This document shows, piece by piece, positions 46,291 to 59,159 of a stretch of DNA of 64,000 nt. The stretch covers positions 159,038,502 through 159,102,501 of the forward strand of contig NC_080541.1 in NCBI RefSeq assembly GCF_028640845.1, given 5' to 3'. Both the position numbers and the translations under genes were made by a program. The notes beneath the pieces are model-generated. The model was not told the DNA's origin, made no database searches, and saw only the letters and a list, made by a program, of their open reading frames with translations. This stretch comes from Ahaetulla prasina. Taxonomy: Eukaryota; Chordata; Lepidosauria; Squamata; Colubridae. Each line of letters begins with the position of its first letter. The stretch's first letter is position 1.

Positions 46291-48444
46291 AAGATCTCTA
46301 TTGATGCATTGCTTTTCACAGGAATAAGGTCCCAAACATATATGGAATTGAATGTTTTTGTTTATCCATTGGAGAGACTAGAGTTAAGCAATAATGTAGA
46401 ATCACATTTTCATGTATAGAGAGTGTTTTCTTGTATCTTTGTTGCAATGACAATAACTAATAAAAATAATGCATGAAGAAAAACCAAGGACAGTGATATA
46501 CTCTGTTCTAGGGAAAGGTAATCGACCTCATTGTCAGACACATGGAAGCAAAACTCCTTAGCAAATGCAATTTAGCAGCCCAGAGAGTTTAAGACAAAGC
46601 ACAGCCAAGAAACTCTTTCCTAGGAGTATTTGTTTTAACTTCACTAAAAATGTTCCCTAAAGACACCATTGGGGGCCTCCTATCAGAGTGATTTATTAAA
46701 TAGTCAACCCTTTGAAAGCCAACCTTCCAAGCGCTCAGGGATACAAGTCCCTGTAACATATTTAACCATCAAAATATTTAAATTGTAGTCCTTTTTAAAA
46801 CTCCAGGAAGCTTTCATTTTCCTAGTATAGAGGAACAAGACTTTTTCTTAAACACACTGTGTATTTTTATATTTCGCAGTCCTGACTATTAATAACACAG
46901 TTTATGTAGGAGTTCAGTATGATTATACATAGACGTTCAGTGGCAGCAGAGTTCCACCTGATCTGTGGAATTTTCTACACAGTGAAATGAAGGCTGGACT
47001 TTTCCTGGTTTTTTTTTTTAAATCACAAAACATTCCATTTATTGAAATAACTAGCTTGAACTTTCACCCCATATGCAAAAGATGTCCAGTTTTGCACAAA
47101 GGTGTGCTAAAGCGGCAATTTCCATAACATGTACAACTCTCATCAAGCGACGTATCGAGGTAAATGACATATATCTCGAGTTCAAAGAGCAAACAGAAAC
47201 CAAGAAATAGTAATCATGTGGCATAATTTCTGGGATATCAAACAAATATGGACAATATTTTTGAACTTGGAATAAAATGAACTGAGGTTTTGCCCATTGC
47301 TAATCCTGGTCTTCGATATGGCAGAGAACAATTTTTTTTTCAAATAATAACTACTTGTGGTCCTTCCTCCTTATTATTCAATGGTGCTGTTATATTTGTG
47401 GCAAACTGATACTTCCAGCTCTCTCTTATCTTTCATTTTATTTTGGCAGTGGGGGAGTATTCATTTTACTTTTCTAAACTATACATTAAATCAAATTTTA
47501 AAATATATTTCCCTTAAATCTGGCAGACTATGATCCCAGTGAAATTTATTTCCAGCTAGACATGCTGAAAATTTCTCTGGAAGCTAGCAAAAATAAGCTA
47601 ACTAAAGAAGGGGGATCACGAGGCATCTAAAGAATTCATTGGGAGGTGTTTCTTGGGGGTTTTTTTGGTAAATATTATTACCTTCATGAGAACCAGAGCT
47701 AAGATTTGAGTGAAGTTAGTATAGTTTGGTGAGATGCCCATTGGGATTAGTTTATTTTAGTGACTTAAAACTTGTTCAACAGTAGAGTCATAACCTCTTG
47801 TCTTGGAAATCTCTATTCAATGTGATTTTGTAGGCAATAACTGTGACTCAGAACAAAGGTCAGTTGCCTTATGCCTCTTCTATTTGCAGAAGAAGAAGAG
47901 TTCCTTGGAAAAATTGTATTCTAACTCTGTTAGGAATGAGTGATTTTCTTTTTGTGCACTGAAGATCTCAGCTCTTAAATAATATCTCAAATGCTGCTTG
48001 GGGATTATGGTAATTTTGGCATGCATTCATTTGCAGATGATTAACATAGTCCAGAGTTGGATTAAAAACCGTGGAATAAAAAGGATTTGTCAAGGAATGG
48101 TTCAGAAGTGATTTGCTACCCATCCTGGCTGTGAGTGATCAGTTTCAAATTTTGTTTCATTTGTTTGTTTTAACCTATGCAAAAAGCAAAACAGATCAAC
48201 CTGATAGATGATAAGTAGGCGCACCATGCTGGAGATCAAACAAAATCTTCTCAAATTATACATTATACACTTACATGTCTTACCCATCCTTGAATCTGCT
48301 TTGCTAAAATATATTCTTTTTTAACTTCAAAAAATTTCTGCTAGATTTTCATGAAAGCAAGAGTTGAAATAGAAAGTTCTTCAGACTGCCTTTGAATGAT
48401 TATGATGTATTATTTTTGATTGTTTTCGGGAGAAGTTAGGAACT
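46291..48444. other. no gene or recognised repeat
   Basis: A long AT-rich stretch without recognised repeats. A 64-codon minus-strand frame at 47051-47245 shows no family resemblance. Confidence 0.5.
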
Positions 48445-48645
48445 GATGAGAATTGTAGGAGTATAATTAAGTTGGGACGAAATTTTTTTAGCATATGTTT
48501 GTTTTATTTTTAACTATACCTTGTGCTCGTTCCGGGAAGTCGGGGGGGAGGGGGAGGGGGTTGTGAAGGGAGGGGGGAGGGGAGGGGGGGAAGGGGGGGG
48601 AAATTTTATGTAAAACTTTTTGAATTAAAAAATAAAAGAGGTGAA
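48445..48645 (+). mobile_element. L1-type 3' UTR with G-rich tract
   Basis: The tail 'gtaaaactttttgaattaaa' plus an A-rich end resembles the terminus of the ORF1-only element (minus strand, 19160-19175). A long G-run purine tract (48541-48601) precedes it, as is common in L1 3' UTRs. No coding part is left. Confidence 0.55.
48541..48601 (+). repeat. G-rich tract, quadruplex-prone
   Basis: At least eight runs of four or more G separated by one or a few A/T bases, meeting the usual G-quadruplex pattern several times over. Confidence 0.85.
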
Positions 48646-49231
48646 ATAGAAAGTTCTAAACTCTAATCTATTTCCAAATTTAAATTGCTTGTTTGAAGGA
48701 TAAGAAAAGTGGAACAATGTGGGGAAAATGTGTATGAGAAAGAGTGGAGAGGGAAAAAAAATTCCTAATTTAAGTCTGCCAGGGGGGTGGTATCTAATTT
48801 TCACTTTGAATAGAATATTGCTCTAGTAATTATCCTACTATTTAAGAACAAGAATAATTAGTATAGTAACCTCACAATCTAATAGTACTTCCAGCCTACT
48901 GTAGGCATGAACCCTACAATTAGAGCTGGAAAAGAATATGAAACTTTTTTGCACTAAAGATTTCAAGATATTACTGTATAAGCAGCATATTAATTGGGTT
49001 TGGAAAAATGGGAAACTATTTTTGCAAAAAAGAAAAAATCTTTCCCCATGAATGTACTCCTTTGCTATCAATGTTTATACGGGAAACATTGCTCATTATT
49101 CAGTATAGAATAATTGCTGACCCTCATATCTGATCAGGAAGAAAGTTAATATTTCACCCTTCACCCAATTACCAGATTCCATCTTTTAAGAAGTGCCTGG
49201 ATGCAAATATTATAAAGTGGATCAAAGCAAT
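48646..49231. other. no gene or recognised repeat
   Basis: No supported signal. Confidence 0.5.
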
Positions 49232-49712
49232 TGCATTCTTCTTTAACAATAGACCAAGTAACACTTTTAGTTTGGTTCCTTGGAGGCTGGTTCACCCCAC
49301 TCATTCTGGAAGAATGGACTTGCTGCAGATCCCATTGATCAAGAATTTCAATTAGCAGAGTCCAGGAGAAGGGGCTTTTCTGCTCTGGCTCCTACTCTCT
49401 GCACTATCATTGCCCCTTGAGATAAGATCCACCCCTACCCTCTTAGTCTTTGATAAGAGGCTCAAAACTTGATTCTGCCAATCAGCCTGGGTCCCCAATA
49501 AGGGCATTCCATGTTGCAGGTGGTTAATGGACTGGGAAGGTCCCATCTCATCCTGTTGTATTCTGGTTTGTAACCTATTTAATTTTTGTTCAATTTAATA
49601 TTTAAAACCGTAATATTTTGTATTTGCTTTTATGATGTTTTAAGCCACGCAGAGTCACTTGACAGTGGGATGGGTGGCATATATATTTCATGACTAAATA
49701 AATACTAGCAAA
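49232..49712 (+). mobile_element. old L2-group LINE 3' end
   Basis: A decayed C-terminal coding trace ('gagaaggggcttttctgctc', 'gtctttgataagaggctcaa') and 3' UTR 'taagccacgcagagtcactt' ending with ACTAAATAAATA. No open frame. Confidence 0.6.
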
Positions 49713-49829
49713 GTAGTGCATTCTAAATCTGTGCAGAGCATCTAATTCGACAATAAGTGCTGCTGGAAGAGAGCTGTTTTGCTTTCCAAAATGAAGAAAC
49801 CAAACAATCTGCATCAATGGATTTGATGA

Positions 49830-50150
49830 TCTTTGATGATTTGATGATCAATCTACCTGATCCTGTTGTTAGTCTCTCTAATCCCCATACCTTTTACCGT
49901 AAACTGTCTACCATGGGCCTTTCATGTTTCTTAAGAAGTCCCTAAGGGGGCGTGCATAAGGGCCCCAGCATGCCTACCATCTCTGTCCTACTGTTCCCAA
50001 TGATATGTAATTATTCTATGTATTCATGGCTATGTTTTGCCAATTTATATCTTTTTTTTTAGGCTAAAAATTTTTCATGTGTTCATGTCTGTGTCTACTC
50101 TGTTACTTGTTTTCTTGTATTTGTTGACAAATAAAATAAATAAATAAATC
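49830..50150 (+). mobile_element. CR1/Rex-like LINE 3' end
   Basis: 'cctaagggggcgtgcataag' and 'ctctgtcctactgttcccaa' match the family of 14063 and 45700. The tail AAATAAAATAAATAAATAA ends at 50149. Confidence 0.78.
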
Positions 50151-50173
50151 TTAGGCTTTCTCCTCATGCTTCA

Positions 50174-50240
50174 TTTGCCACCTCCTTTCAGTACGTGAAA
50201 GGAGGTGGCAAAAGGAGGTTTCATCCACCTCCTTTCAGTA
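50174..50240. repeat. forward-inverted-forward short repeat
   Basis: 17-bp arms (50174-50190 and 50196-50212) form a near-perfect hairpin with loop GTACG. A further forward copy of 16 bp (50178-50193) recurs at 50225-50240. Confidence 0.92.
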
Positions 50241-50740
50241 TGTGCTAGTCAAGGCCCTGGCCAGCACATCCCAGAGAAGATGAACTAGTGTCAGGACTTC
50301 ACCAGCTGTTTCCCTAGTTTGATATTCCTGGTCTCCAGAGTCTTTAGCCATCCTGGAGCCACTTCAACACATATCAGACATCTTCCAAGATGGGAAACTT
50401 TGTGAACAGTAGTGAGGGCAATCCTAAAGCTGTCTATCCTGCAATCACTTGGATAATGCTGCAAGCACTGAGTTTTCTCCTGCAATCCAATTTGGTTTAT
50501 CAAGGGGAATCTGATATAGCAACTGCCAGTCCTGTGGCTTCCTAGGAGGCTTTTGAGAAGTTTTGTAGCCTTATATGGATTAGATGACAGAAGCTTCCTG
50601 AGGAATTTAGGGAAGCACCATGAGCGCCTCTTCCAAAGCCCTCTCAGTATTAAGGGAAATTTGGGCTAACCAATTTCAGATGGATGTGATAGTGCTGCTC
50701 AACAAGGTTAGCGTATGAGAGGGTTTACAGTGTATCTATC
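50241..50740. other. no gene or recognised repeat
   Basis: No supported signal. Confidence 0.5.
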
Positions 50741-50985
50741 TGTGATGGTGCAGTGGTTAGAATGCAGTACTGCAGGCTACTTCTGTTAACTGCTGGTTGC
50801 CTGCAATTTGGCAGTTAAAAGCTCACCAGACTCAAGGTCGACTCAGCTTTCCATCCTTCCGAGGTAGGTAAAATGAGGACCCAAAATAGTTGCGGGCATT
50901 TTGCTGACTCTGAAAACTGCTTAGAAAGGACTGTAAAGCACTGTAAAGCAGTATATAAGTCTAAGTGCTATTGCTATCTGTAGGG
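50741..50985 (+). mobile_element. tRNA-derived SINE, family with 'gtgctattgct' end
   Basis: The head 'gatggtgcagtggttagaat' has an A-box-like start. The body 'ccttccgaggtaggtaaaat' is shared with the L2-tailed family. The end 'tataagtctaagtgctattg' is shared with 9690-9785. Confidence 0.72.
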
Positions 50986-51077
50986 GATGCATTGAGGTTT
51001 ATTACATGAATCCATTTGAAAAGGTGCTTAATTTGAAGCTTCATCAAAATGCAGCATTTCTACACATTTTCACACAA

Positions 51078-51132
51078 CCTTACTTTATCAGTTTACTGAT
51101 ACTTTACTGATAAAGTAAACCTTACTTTATCA
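51078..51132. repeat. forward-inverted-forward short repeat
   Basis: CCTTACTTTATCA (51078-51090) recurs directly at 51120-51132. In between, 51106-51118 is the exact complement of 51080-51092. Confidence 0.9.
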
Positions 51133-51136
51133 AACT

Positions 51137-51574
51137 GAGGGGTCCTTGATGCTCTCTGAGATGGGCTGTTTTTTGTTGTGTTTTTTTTTTACATTTATAC
51201 CCCGCCCTTCTCCGAAGACTCAGGGCGGCTTACAATGTATAAGGCAATAGTCTCATTCTATTTGTATATTTTTTTACAAAGTCAACTTATTGCCCCCCCC
51301 AACAATCTGGGTCCTCATTTTACCTACCTTATAAAGGGTGGAAGGCTGAGTCAACCTTGGGCCGGGCTCGAACCTGCAGTAATTGCAGGCACTGTGTTCT
51401 AATAACAGGCTTCTCTATTGCCTGAGCTATCCCAGCCCCTGAAGATGTTTCATTACCCAAACAAGGCAACATCATCAGTGTTAGTCCTATACTGGCACTG
51501 ATGATGTTACATAGTTTGGGTAATGAAAGGTCTGCAAGAAAACAGCCAAGCTCAGAGAGCACTAAGGATCCCTC
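51137..51574. mobile_element. foldback element split by a SINE
   Basis: The outer arms 51137-51160 and 51551-51574 are inverted repeats with three mismatches. The inner part (about 51441-51535) also folds back (tttcattacccaaac against gtttgggtaatgaaa). A SINE occupies 51180-51440. The ending 'aaaggtctgcaagaaaacag' resembles border sequences of Penelope-like elements, but it could also be a MITE. Confidence 0.6.
51180..51440 (-). mobile_element. tRNA-derived SINE with L2-like tail
   Basis: Poly(T) at 51180-51190, complement of the L2-like tail (gaagactcagggcggcttac), and complement of the tRNA-like head at the right end (minus-strand B box GGTTCGAGCCC). Nearly intact and nested in the foldback element. 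Confidence 0.85.
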
Positions 51575-52215
51575 ATTTCAACCCTGAGCTACAAATATTC
51601 TCTTTTATTGGTAATTTACAAACTACATCGTTATTATTTCACTTCATTCCCATTTTTTTTAAAAAGCTATTAGATCTTTCTCAGCTGTCATTGTAAATTC
51701 AATTGGCGCACGCTTAGCACTAGAAAGATTTCTTAAATCCCATAACTTCATTATAGCACTTACGTTATTTGCCCAATTACTTCTGAAGTAAGAAGTTATT
51801 AATTGAGTCTGAATCTCTTTTGCTGCTATTTAAATCCATTTGTCCTTCATTTGCCACTCACCCTTCAATAGAAAAATATGGTATCACTCTGCAAGAAATC
51901 AAACTAACATGCGTAGCAAAAATAGATAGGCAGCCTCACCAAATCATATCTATTGATTCCATTATTTTATTGTCCGTGTAAACATGAGTGAAAATGCTAT
52001 GAACAAGATACCCGATTACAGCATAACTCCTCAAAAGTTGTAAATTATAGGATTTAGCTCATAAATGGCTGCCAAGCAACTAAAAAAAAGTAAGTCGTAA
52101 CATTTTCAGTCAATTGAACATACTAAATAAAGCAGCTACAGCTAACCCCATGTAGATCAAGTAAGACTGTGTATCACCTTGACATAAAGTCTGAAACCAG
52201 AGAAGAAATGGAAAG
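51575..52215. other. no gene or recognised repeat
   Basis: No supported signal. Confidence 0.5.
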
Positions 52216-52630
52216 AATTTTTAAAATTCATTTGAAGCAAAATCTGTAACCCTAATTGCTGTCATTTTGTTCATGGTATAGAAAAGAAGGATCTTCTGAG
52301 GCTGTCAGGTCAAAACAACCAGAACCATTTGTGAATAGTCTCAAGATGAAGCTTTATTACTAGTCACCGATGTTACAAGTCGCCAGACTGGCAACTAGCT
52401 GTATTCCCTTGGCGATGATCCAGTAAGACTTCAAAGATTCTGGGGGAAGTCAGACCTGTGCCATTTTCTCAGTGCAAAAAATCTGAACTTGCCCCACTCA
52501 TAATATCTCTGTCCAGTCTAGATGGAGAGTCCACCACAGATAAACACATTTGATCAGCACTCTTCTAAATAAAAGGAGAACAACTTAGAGCGATAACTAA
52601 GTGTTCTTTGCAATTTCACATGGCAGAAAT
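52216..52630. repeat. 410-bp local duplication, copy 1
   Basis: From TTTTAAAATTCATTTG to CACATGGCA; recurs at 54061-54475 with two visible substitutions. In this copy the following sequence is ordinary unique DNA, so it is likely the source. Confidence 0.92.
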
Positions 52631-52676
52631 CTAAGCATTTTTTGTTGTTGTTTATGCATATTAAAGTCTCACTAAC

Positions 52677-52872
52677 TTTTATACATATATTTCTAATATA
52701 CCATATGTATATCACTATAATATATTATATTATAATGATACACTGGGATAAGAGAGAGAAAATGTATAAGTATTGATCACCGACGCGAAACTTTTGAAAA
52801 GAATAAAGTGTCAATATTTCTTTTTTGTTTTTGCATTTGTTTTTGTTTTTTAAAATCTGTATAATAAAAATT
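52677..52872 (+). mobile_element. short 5'-truncated L1-type insertion
   Basis: About 196 bp ending 'aaaatctgtataataaaaat' and flanked by a perfect 17-bp target duplication ATTAAAGTCTCACTAAC (52660-52676, 52873-52889). Only 3' UTR sequence was inserted. Confidence 0.85.
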
Positions 52873-52889
52873 ATTAAAGTCTCACTAAC

Positions 52890-53402
52890 ATAAATGGCTC
52901 ATGTCTTAATCTTTTTCTCACACTAGTTCTTCATTTGACATTAGAACTAGGTTTTCTGAAGCAAAATAAACATCTTACATAAGGTTTAATTAGTTATATC
53001 TTTATGGATTGTATTAATAGTCATCTTTTTTTTTAATTAAAAAAAATGTAAGGAAAAACAATGTAGACAAGACAGAATAGATTTAAGTGACACTGAGTTT
53101 CTAGCTTTTCCCCCTGAAAATCAGCACCGAATCTGCATTTGATTAACTGTCACTGTGGGTGTTCTATCGACAGTTATTATTTCTACTGATAAATTCTACA
53201 GTTCAACAAATGCACTAATATTAATCAAAGCACTTTTATGTGTCATGAATTCTAGGAGTCTACCTATCTTGTTCTAATATAACAGAATAACAGGATATCT
53301 TCTGCTAATTTAAAGCCTTGCCAATGTGTAGAAAGCTGCAACCATATACTGCATACCTATGAATAAATCAATGGAACTCAATGTATGCATTCATCATATG
53401 AT
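52890..53402. other. no gene or recognised repeat
   Basis: No supported signal. Confidence 0.5.
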
Positions 53403-55200
<1,798 letters not shown>

Positions 55201-55261
55201 TAATTACAGCCACTGCTATTTTACACAGTAAAAAATTCAATGTTGGGCTTGTCAATTAGAA

Positions 55262-55396
55262 CAGGGGTCTCCAACCTTGGTCCCTTTAAGACTTGTGGTC
55301 TTCAACTCCCAGAGTTCCTCAGCCAGCTTTGCTGGCTGAGGGACTTTGGGAGTTGAAGTCCACAAGTCTTAAAGGGACCAAGGTTGGAGACCCCTG
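55262..55396. mobile_element. palindromic hAT-type MITE
   Basis: The ends CAGGGGTCTCCAACCTTGG and CCAAGGTTGGAGACCCCTG are perfect inverted repeats, and the whole element is a long hairpin. Perfect 8-bp duplication AATTAGAA (55254-55261, 55397-55404). Confidence 0.95.
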
Positions 55397-55404
55397 AATT
55401 AGAA

Positions 55405-56226
55405 TATTCGTTGACATCATGGCAGAAATATTTTTGCATTTAGGATTGTTTTGCTTGGGATTTCCAAACTTTGTTCAGATTTCTAAACAAGATATCAGTG
55501 TATTTTCCCTCATCTTCTCTTCCCATGGTTTTATAAATGCCCGTTTGAGCTGTTCTTCTTTGCATAACCTCTAAAGTAAATAAAAAAGTGCATATGAGAA
55601 CAATATTGTGGCACGTACACTACTTCCAAATTAATTTCAGAAAATCAAACTTAATTGAGAAGGCAAGCAGATTTTGTCATGGGGTATTGCATAGAACAAC
55701 CACAGAGCTGGGCATCTGTTTATCACTATTTATAACAATATGAGTGATATTTCTTTAATTCTTGCCACTTGAAACTGTTGCCATTTGAAATATTATTTAA
55801 AAATAGAGATTTTAAAGCCCAGTATTCTCCTACTTTATCGCACAATAAAAGCACCTGAACAAAACCCATATGCATTGTTGCTAGTAAATTGCATAACCTG
55901 CATATTGATAACTCTGCCCAGTGTATTTACACAGTTTCATCTGACAATACTATTGGGATACTTTTCCAATCATATGAAAGATATGTGAATGTGAGATTGT
56001 TTATTAATGTATAGAGATTTCTGGAACTTTGTATTAATTTGAGCTCTTCTAGGTAACATGCTTCTCAAGTTCAACACAACACACTCTAATTTATCCCTGA
56101 ATGAGAGTCGGGGGAAAAGTGTTTTTGATTCTGTTCCACTCCACTCTCTTCCCTGTCTTGTAACAGTGAATATTAATCATAGGAATCAAGGATTCTTGAA
56201 AGAGTCAAATGTCTTTCCATAGAGGG
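55405..56226. other. no gene or recognised repeat
   Basis: No supported signal. Confidence 0.5.
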
Positions 56227-56234
56227 CTGTTAAT

Positions 56235-56388
56235 CAGTGGTGGGTTGCTCCCAGTTCTGTTTGGTTCTTGAGAGCCGGTAGTAAAAACGGTGGGAGGCTC
56301 CGTCCACCTGCCCTGATGTCACATTTGGTGAGCTGCGCACATGCTCTCATGGAGAAATGGTAGTAAAGCTAAGTAGAACCCACCCCTG
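56235..56388. mobile_element. hAT-type MITE
   Basis: The ends CAGTGGTGGGTTGC and AGAACCCACCCCTG are imperfect inverted repeats. Flanks CTGTTAAT (56227-56234) and CTGATAAT (56389-56396) differ at one base, a mutated 8-bp duplication. Confidence 0.82.
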
Positions 56389-56631
56389 CTGATAATGGTA
56401 CACTATTTGGAAAGTACATTTATGCAGAATTCAGAAATGACCTTGGGTGAAGAGATGCTGCTTAAGGATTGGTCAGATAAGAGGAACCATAGCCTATGGC
56501 TGCATAGTTGTCAGAGCAAGAGGCTCTCCTAAGTTATCAGGCTGTAAAAGTGACAGCAGGAGAATTTTACTTCCAATTTGCAAGATTCTGCTAATGTAGC
56601 TTTACAATAAGATAGGATTAGCCCTGGACCA

Positions 56632-56960
56632 TGAAAAAGCTAGACAGGAGGAAAATTGACTTCTTCAAGCTGTGATGTTGGAGAAGGCTCTTGCACATTC
56701 CTTGGATAGCAAAAGCAACAAACAAGCAAGTACTGGAATATATAAAGCCAGATATATCACTGAAAAGCAAAATCACAAAATTCCACTTTATATCATCCAT
56801 ATCATGTGATCAAACTCATTGGAAAAGTCTGTTATGCTTGGAATGGTCAGTGATAAAAGGACACAAGGCTGACCAAAAATAGATAACCTTAAAGCCAATA
56901 TGAGCCAGACCATAAAACAACTGAAACAAGCCATAGAAGATCAGAAAGAGTGGAGAGCCC
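56632..56960 (+). mobile_element. old Bov-B LINE fragment
   Basis: A decayed equivalent of the Bov-B C-terminal block: 'ttccttggatagcaaaagca' corresponds to the IPWTARR codons, and 'gatcagaaagagtggagagc' to the last codons. Heavily mutated and much older than 35806-36660. Confidence 0.72.
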
Positions 56961-57557
56961 ATAGAATATAGCTGAGAATCGGACATGGTGGAACAGATGG
57001 TTCACTATCAGAATTAGCTTATCTGAGTCTGTTTCCTATCTAATCTACATGGTAAGGCTAAGGTCAATCTTGCAAGTCAGAAAATACAATTATCCTGCCA
57101 TCACATTTACAGCCTGATAACTTAGGGAGGGTTATCACAACATAATGATTTCTAACAGCTGTTAGTGCTCATAAATTTAGGGTGCCTTAGCTATGATGGA
57201 GTGTAGTGAGGAGATGGAACCCCAGGAAAAAGGACACATTCCAGAGGAGTAACTCAACTCAGATATTATGTATGAGAGAAAGTGGTCTCTCCCTAATAGT
57301 TCACAGAATATATTGTAGATACAGATAGTCGAGTTTTCAGCCTGACAAGATTTTGTCTATAGGTGTGAAACAATAAAGAAAGCAGTTTGGAAGAATTAAC
57401 ATGTGTTATTCCTGGTTTGGGACCTAACATTAGCTGAGAATTTGCTATACGTAGGAACAAGTTCCAAAGTTGTTTTTAAATCACATCTCTGTGCTTTATT
57501 AAATAATCCTTGTGCCATCACCCTTATAAAACATTAATTCTGTGCTAAGAATTCATG
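56961..57557. other. no gene or recognised repeat
   Basis: Unrecognised flank of the LTR element. Confidence 0.5.
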
Positions 57558-57646
57558 GTTTCTGTTATGTATTAACAGTTGTGCCTTTAAATATTTGAGC
57601 GGGAAATCAGCACGTTGCTGATTGGACGAAGCCTCCAGCAGAACTG

Positions 57647-57654
57647 TATAAAAG
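57647..57654 (+). promoter_or_regulatory. LTR TATA box
   Basis: TATAAAAG, with an inverted CCAAT box (ATTGG, 57621-57625) about 25 bp upstream. It is the likely start of the element's transcript; the identical site in the 3' LTR is at 63118-63125. Confidence 0.8.
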
Positions 57655-57694
57655 GAGAGGTTTTTGCCCCAGCCTGTTGCTGGGTTCACCCTAT

Positions 57695-57700
57695 ATTAAA
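57695..57700 (+). promoter_or_regulatory. LTR polyadenylation signal
   Basis: ATTAAA about 45 bp after the TATA box. The copy in the 3' LTR would act as the 3' end signal. The TATA-to-signal spacing leaves a very short R region. Confidence 0.6.
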
Positions 57701-57753
57701 GAGCTGTTGTCACTACCCTGGTCTCCAGCCTCGTTACTTCCCGAACTTAACAT

Positions 57754-57771
57754 TGGCGACGAAGGTGGGAT
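57754..57771 (+). promoter_or_regulatory. primer-binding site, probably tRNA-Ser(GCT)
   Basis: TGGCGACGAAGGTGGGAT directly follows the LTR after one T. Its complement resembles the 3' end of vertebrate tRNA-Ser(GCT) with CCA, with about one mismatch from memory. The tRNA identity is an inference. Confidence 0.6.
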
Positions 57772-57849
57772 TTCGAGGCTAAGGAGAACCAGAACCGAGC
57801 TGAAGCACGCTAGTCCCGAACCCAGCAAACTCAGGGCAGAAACGCGGAA

Positions 57850-58345
57850 ATGGCAAACACGCCACCCGCACCGTACAACCCGGGCAAGGAGAAATGGGGA
57901 ACATATATGACCCGTTTCGAAAGCTTTCTAGAAGCCAACGAACTACAGGATCCCTGATAACCGCAAGCGGGCTTACTTCCTAAGCCATTGCGGGCCGGAG
58001 GTAACCGAGATTGCGGAAGCCCTGGCAGAGCCAACGCCGATACAATCGGTACCGTGGCCGACTCTGCAGACTTTGCTGAAGAACCATTTCGCACCGACGC
58101 CGTCCAAATACGTGCAGCGGTTTGAATTCGGAGAACGTAGACAGATGGAGGCGAGTCCATCGGTGACTACATGGCGCTTTAAGAAGGCGTCCAAGGACTG
58201 CGGATACCGAGACTTAGGCGAAGTGCTACTCGAGCAACTCATCCGAGGTCAAGGACATCCGCCTCTGGCGGCGACTGCTAGCCAGGAGCAACCTGACACT
58301 AGCCACCGCTCTGGGCGAGGCCAGAGCACACGAAATGTCTACTAA
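57850..58345 (+). pseudogene. Gypsy gag, capsid part
   Basis: A likely start ATG at 57850 (MANTPPAPYNPGKEKWGTY) is about 100 bp after the LTR. It opens a 35-codon frame that stops at 57955; the capsid-like sequence (YFLSHCGPEV..., then FEFGERRQMEASPSVTTWR) continues in another frame to about 58280. The region resembles short retrotransposon-type gag rather than retroviral gag. At least one frameshift is certain. Confidence 0.75.
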
Positions 58346-58488
58346 AGCAGCAGAGACTCTGCAAAAGCCTCTTCAATCCAAGGCGGCGCAAAGCCAACGC
58401 CAGTACACCAGGAGGAGATTCAGTCCGAATCCGAAGGTGAGGCGAGGATGAGGAAGGGTCTGCCGGACCGAAAGCGACACTGAGGACC

Positions 58489-58695
58489 GTGGCGAGTCAC
58501 GGAAGCTGCGGAGGGCAGCATCAGCGCCAACGCTGCAGGTTTAAAGACGCAACATGCCGGCGGTGTGGGAAGAAAGGACACTTAGCTCAGGTTTGCAGGC
58601 GGCCCAACCTTCCGCCGAAAATTCAAATCGGCCAATCAAAGCGGAACCGGAAAGGCGGCCCGCGATTGGTTCAAACAAGAAAGCGCGAAGTCTAA
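58489..58695 (+). pseudogene. Gypsy gag, nucleocapsid zinc knuckle
   Basis: An open segment with a complete CCHC knuckle CRRCGKKGHLAQVC (58555-58596; C-X2-C-X4-H-X4-C), preceded by basic residues and followed by an Arg/Lys-rich tail. It binds the element's RNA during packaging. The start Met shown is not natural; the frame is cut off from the capsid part. Confidence 0.85.
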
Positions 58696-58731
58696 CCAAA
58701 CGACTGTCATTATAGGCGCGCCTCAACCAAA

Positions 58732-59157
58732 GTGGAAAGAAGATTTTCACAAAGCCCAAGATCGAGGGAGTACGGTGCAGGCTTGAAGTGGACACGGGGT
58801 CAGCGATCACCATCATGTCCTGGGACACCCTGGCGAAGTCGCTGCCGTCCGTCGCGGAGCGCCATCTGGAACCACAGCGGCTACCAGTGCACGACTACCA
58901 GGGAATCGCATCCCTGTTCGAGGACCACCTCCGTCCGAGTCGAGTACGGCCCTCACAAAAAGACCCTGCCCATCACGATCGTCGAAGGAACTCTGCCCAG
59001 TCTGTTGGGACTAGACTGGTTTCGTGCCCTGGGCATGGGAGTGACTGGCATCTACAGAAGTGACTGCAATTTGAAAGACATTCTCTTTAACGAGTTCGAA
59101 GATGTCTTCAAGGACTGCCTGGGCAAGTACAAGGGACCCCTATTTCCTTCAACTTAG
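58732..59157 (+). pseudogene. Gypsy aspartic protease and linker to RT
   Basis: The protease active-site DTG is at 58791-58799 (DTGSAITIMSWDTL) in one frame. The C-terminal protease end (LLGLDWFRALG) and the linker FNEFEDVFKDCLGKYKGP lie in a second frame ending in a stop at 59157. A frameshift between 58800 and 59000 therefore splits the enzyme. Confidence 0.85.
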
Positions 59158-59159
59158 AC

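Larger units (their letters stand above)
57563..57752 (+). repeat. 5' LTR, 190 bp
   Basis: TGTTATG...TTAACA, base-for-base the same as 63034-63223 by eye. It is short for a Gypsy LTR, and carries the TATA box and the polyadenylation signal listed separately. Confidence 0.96.
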
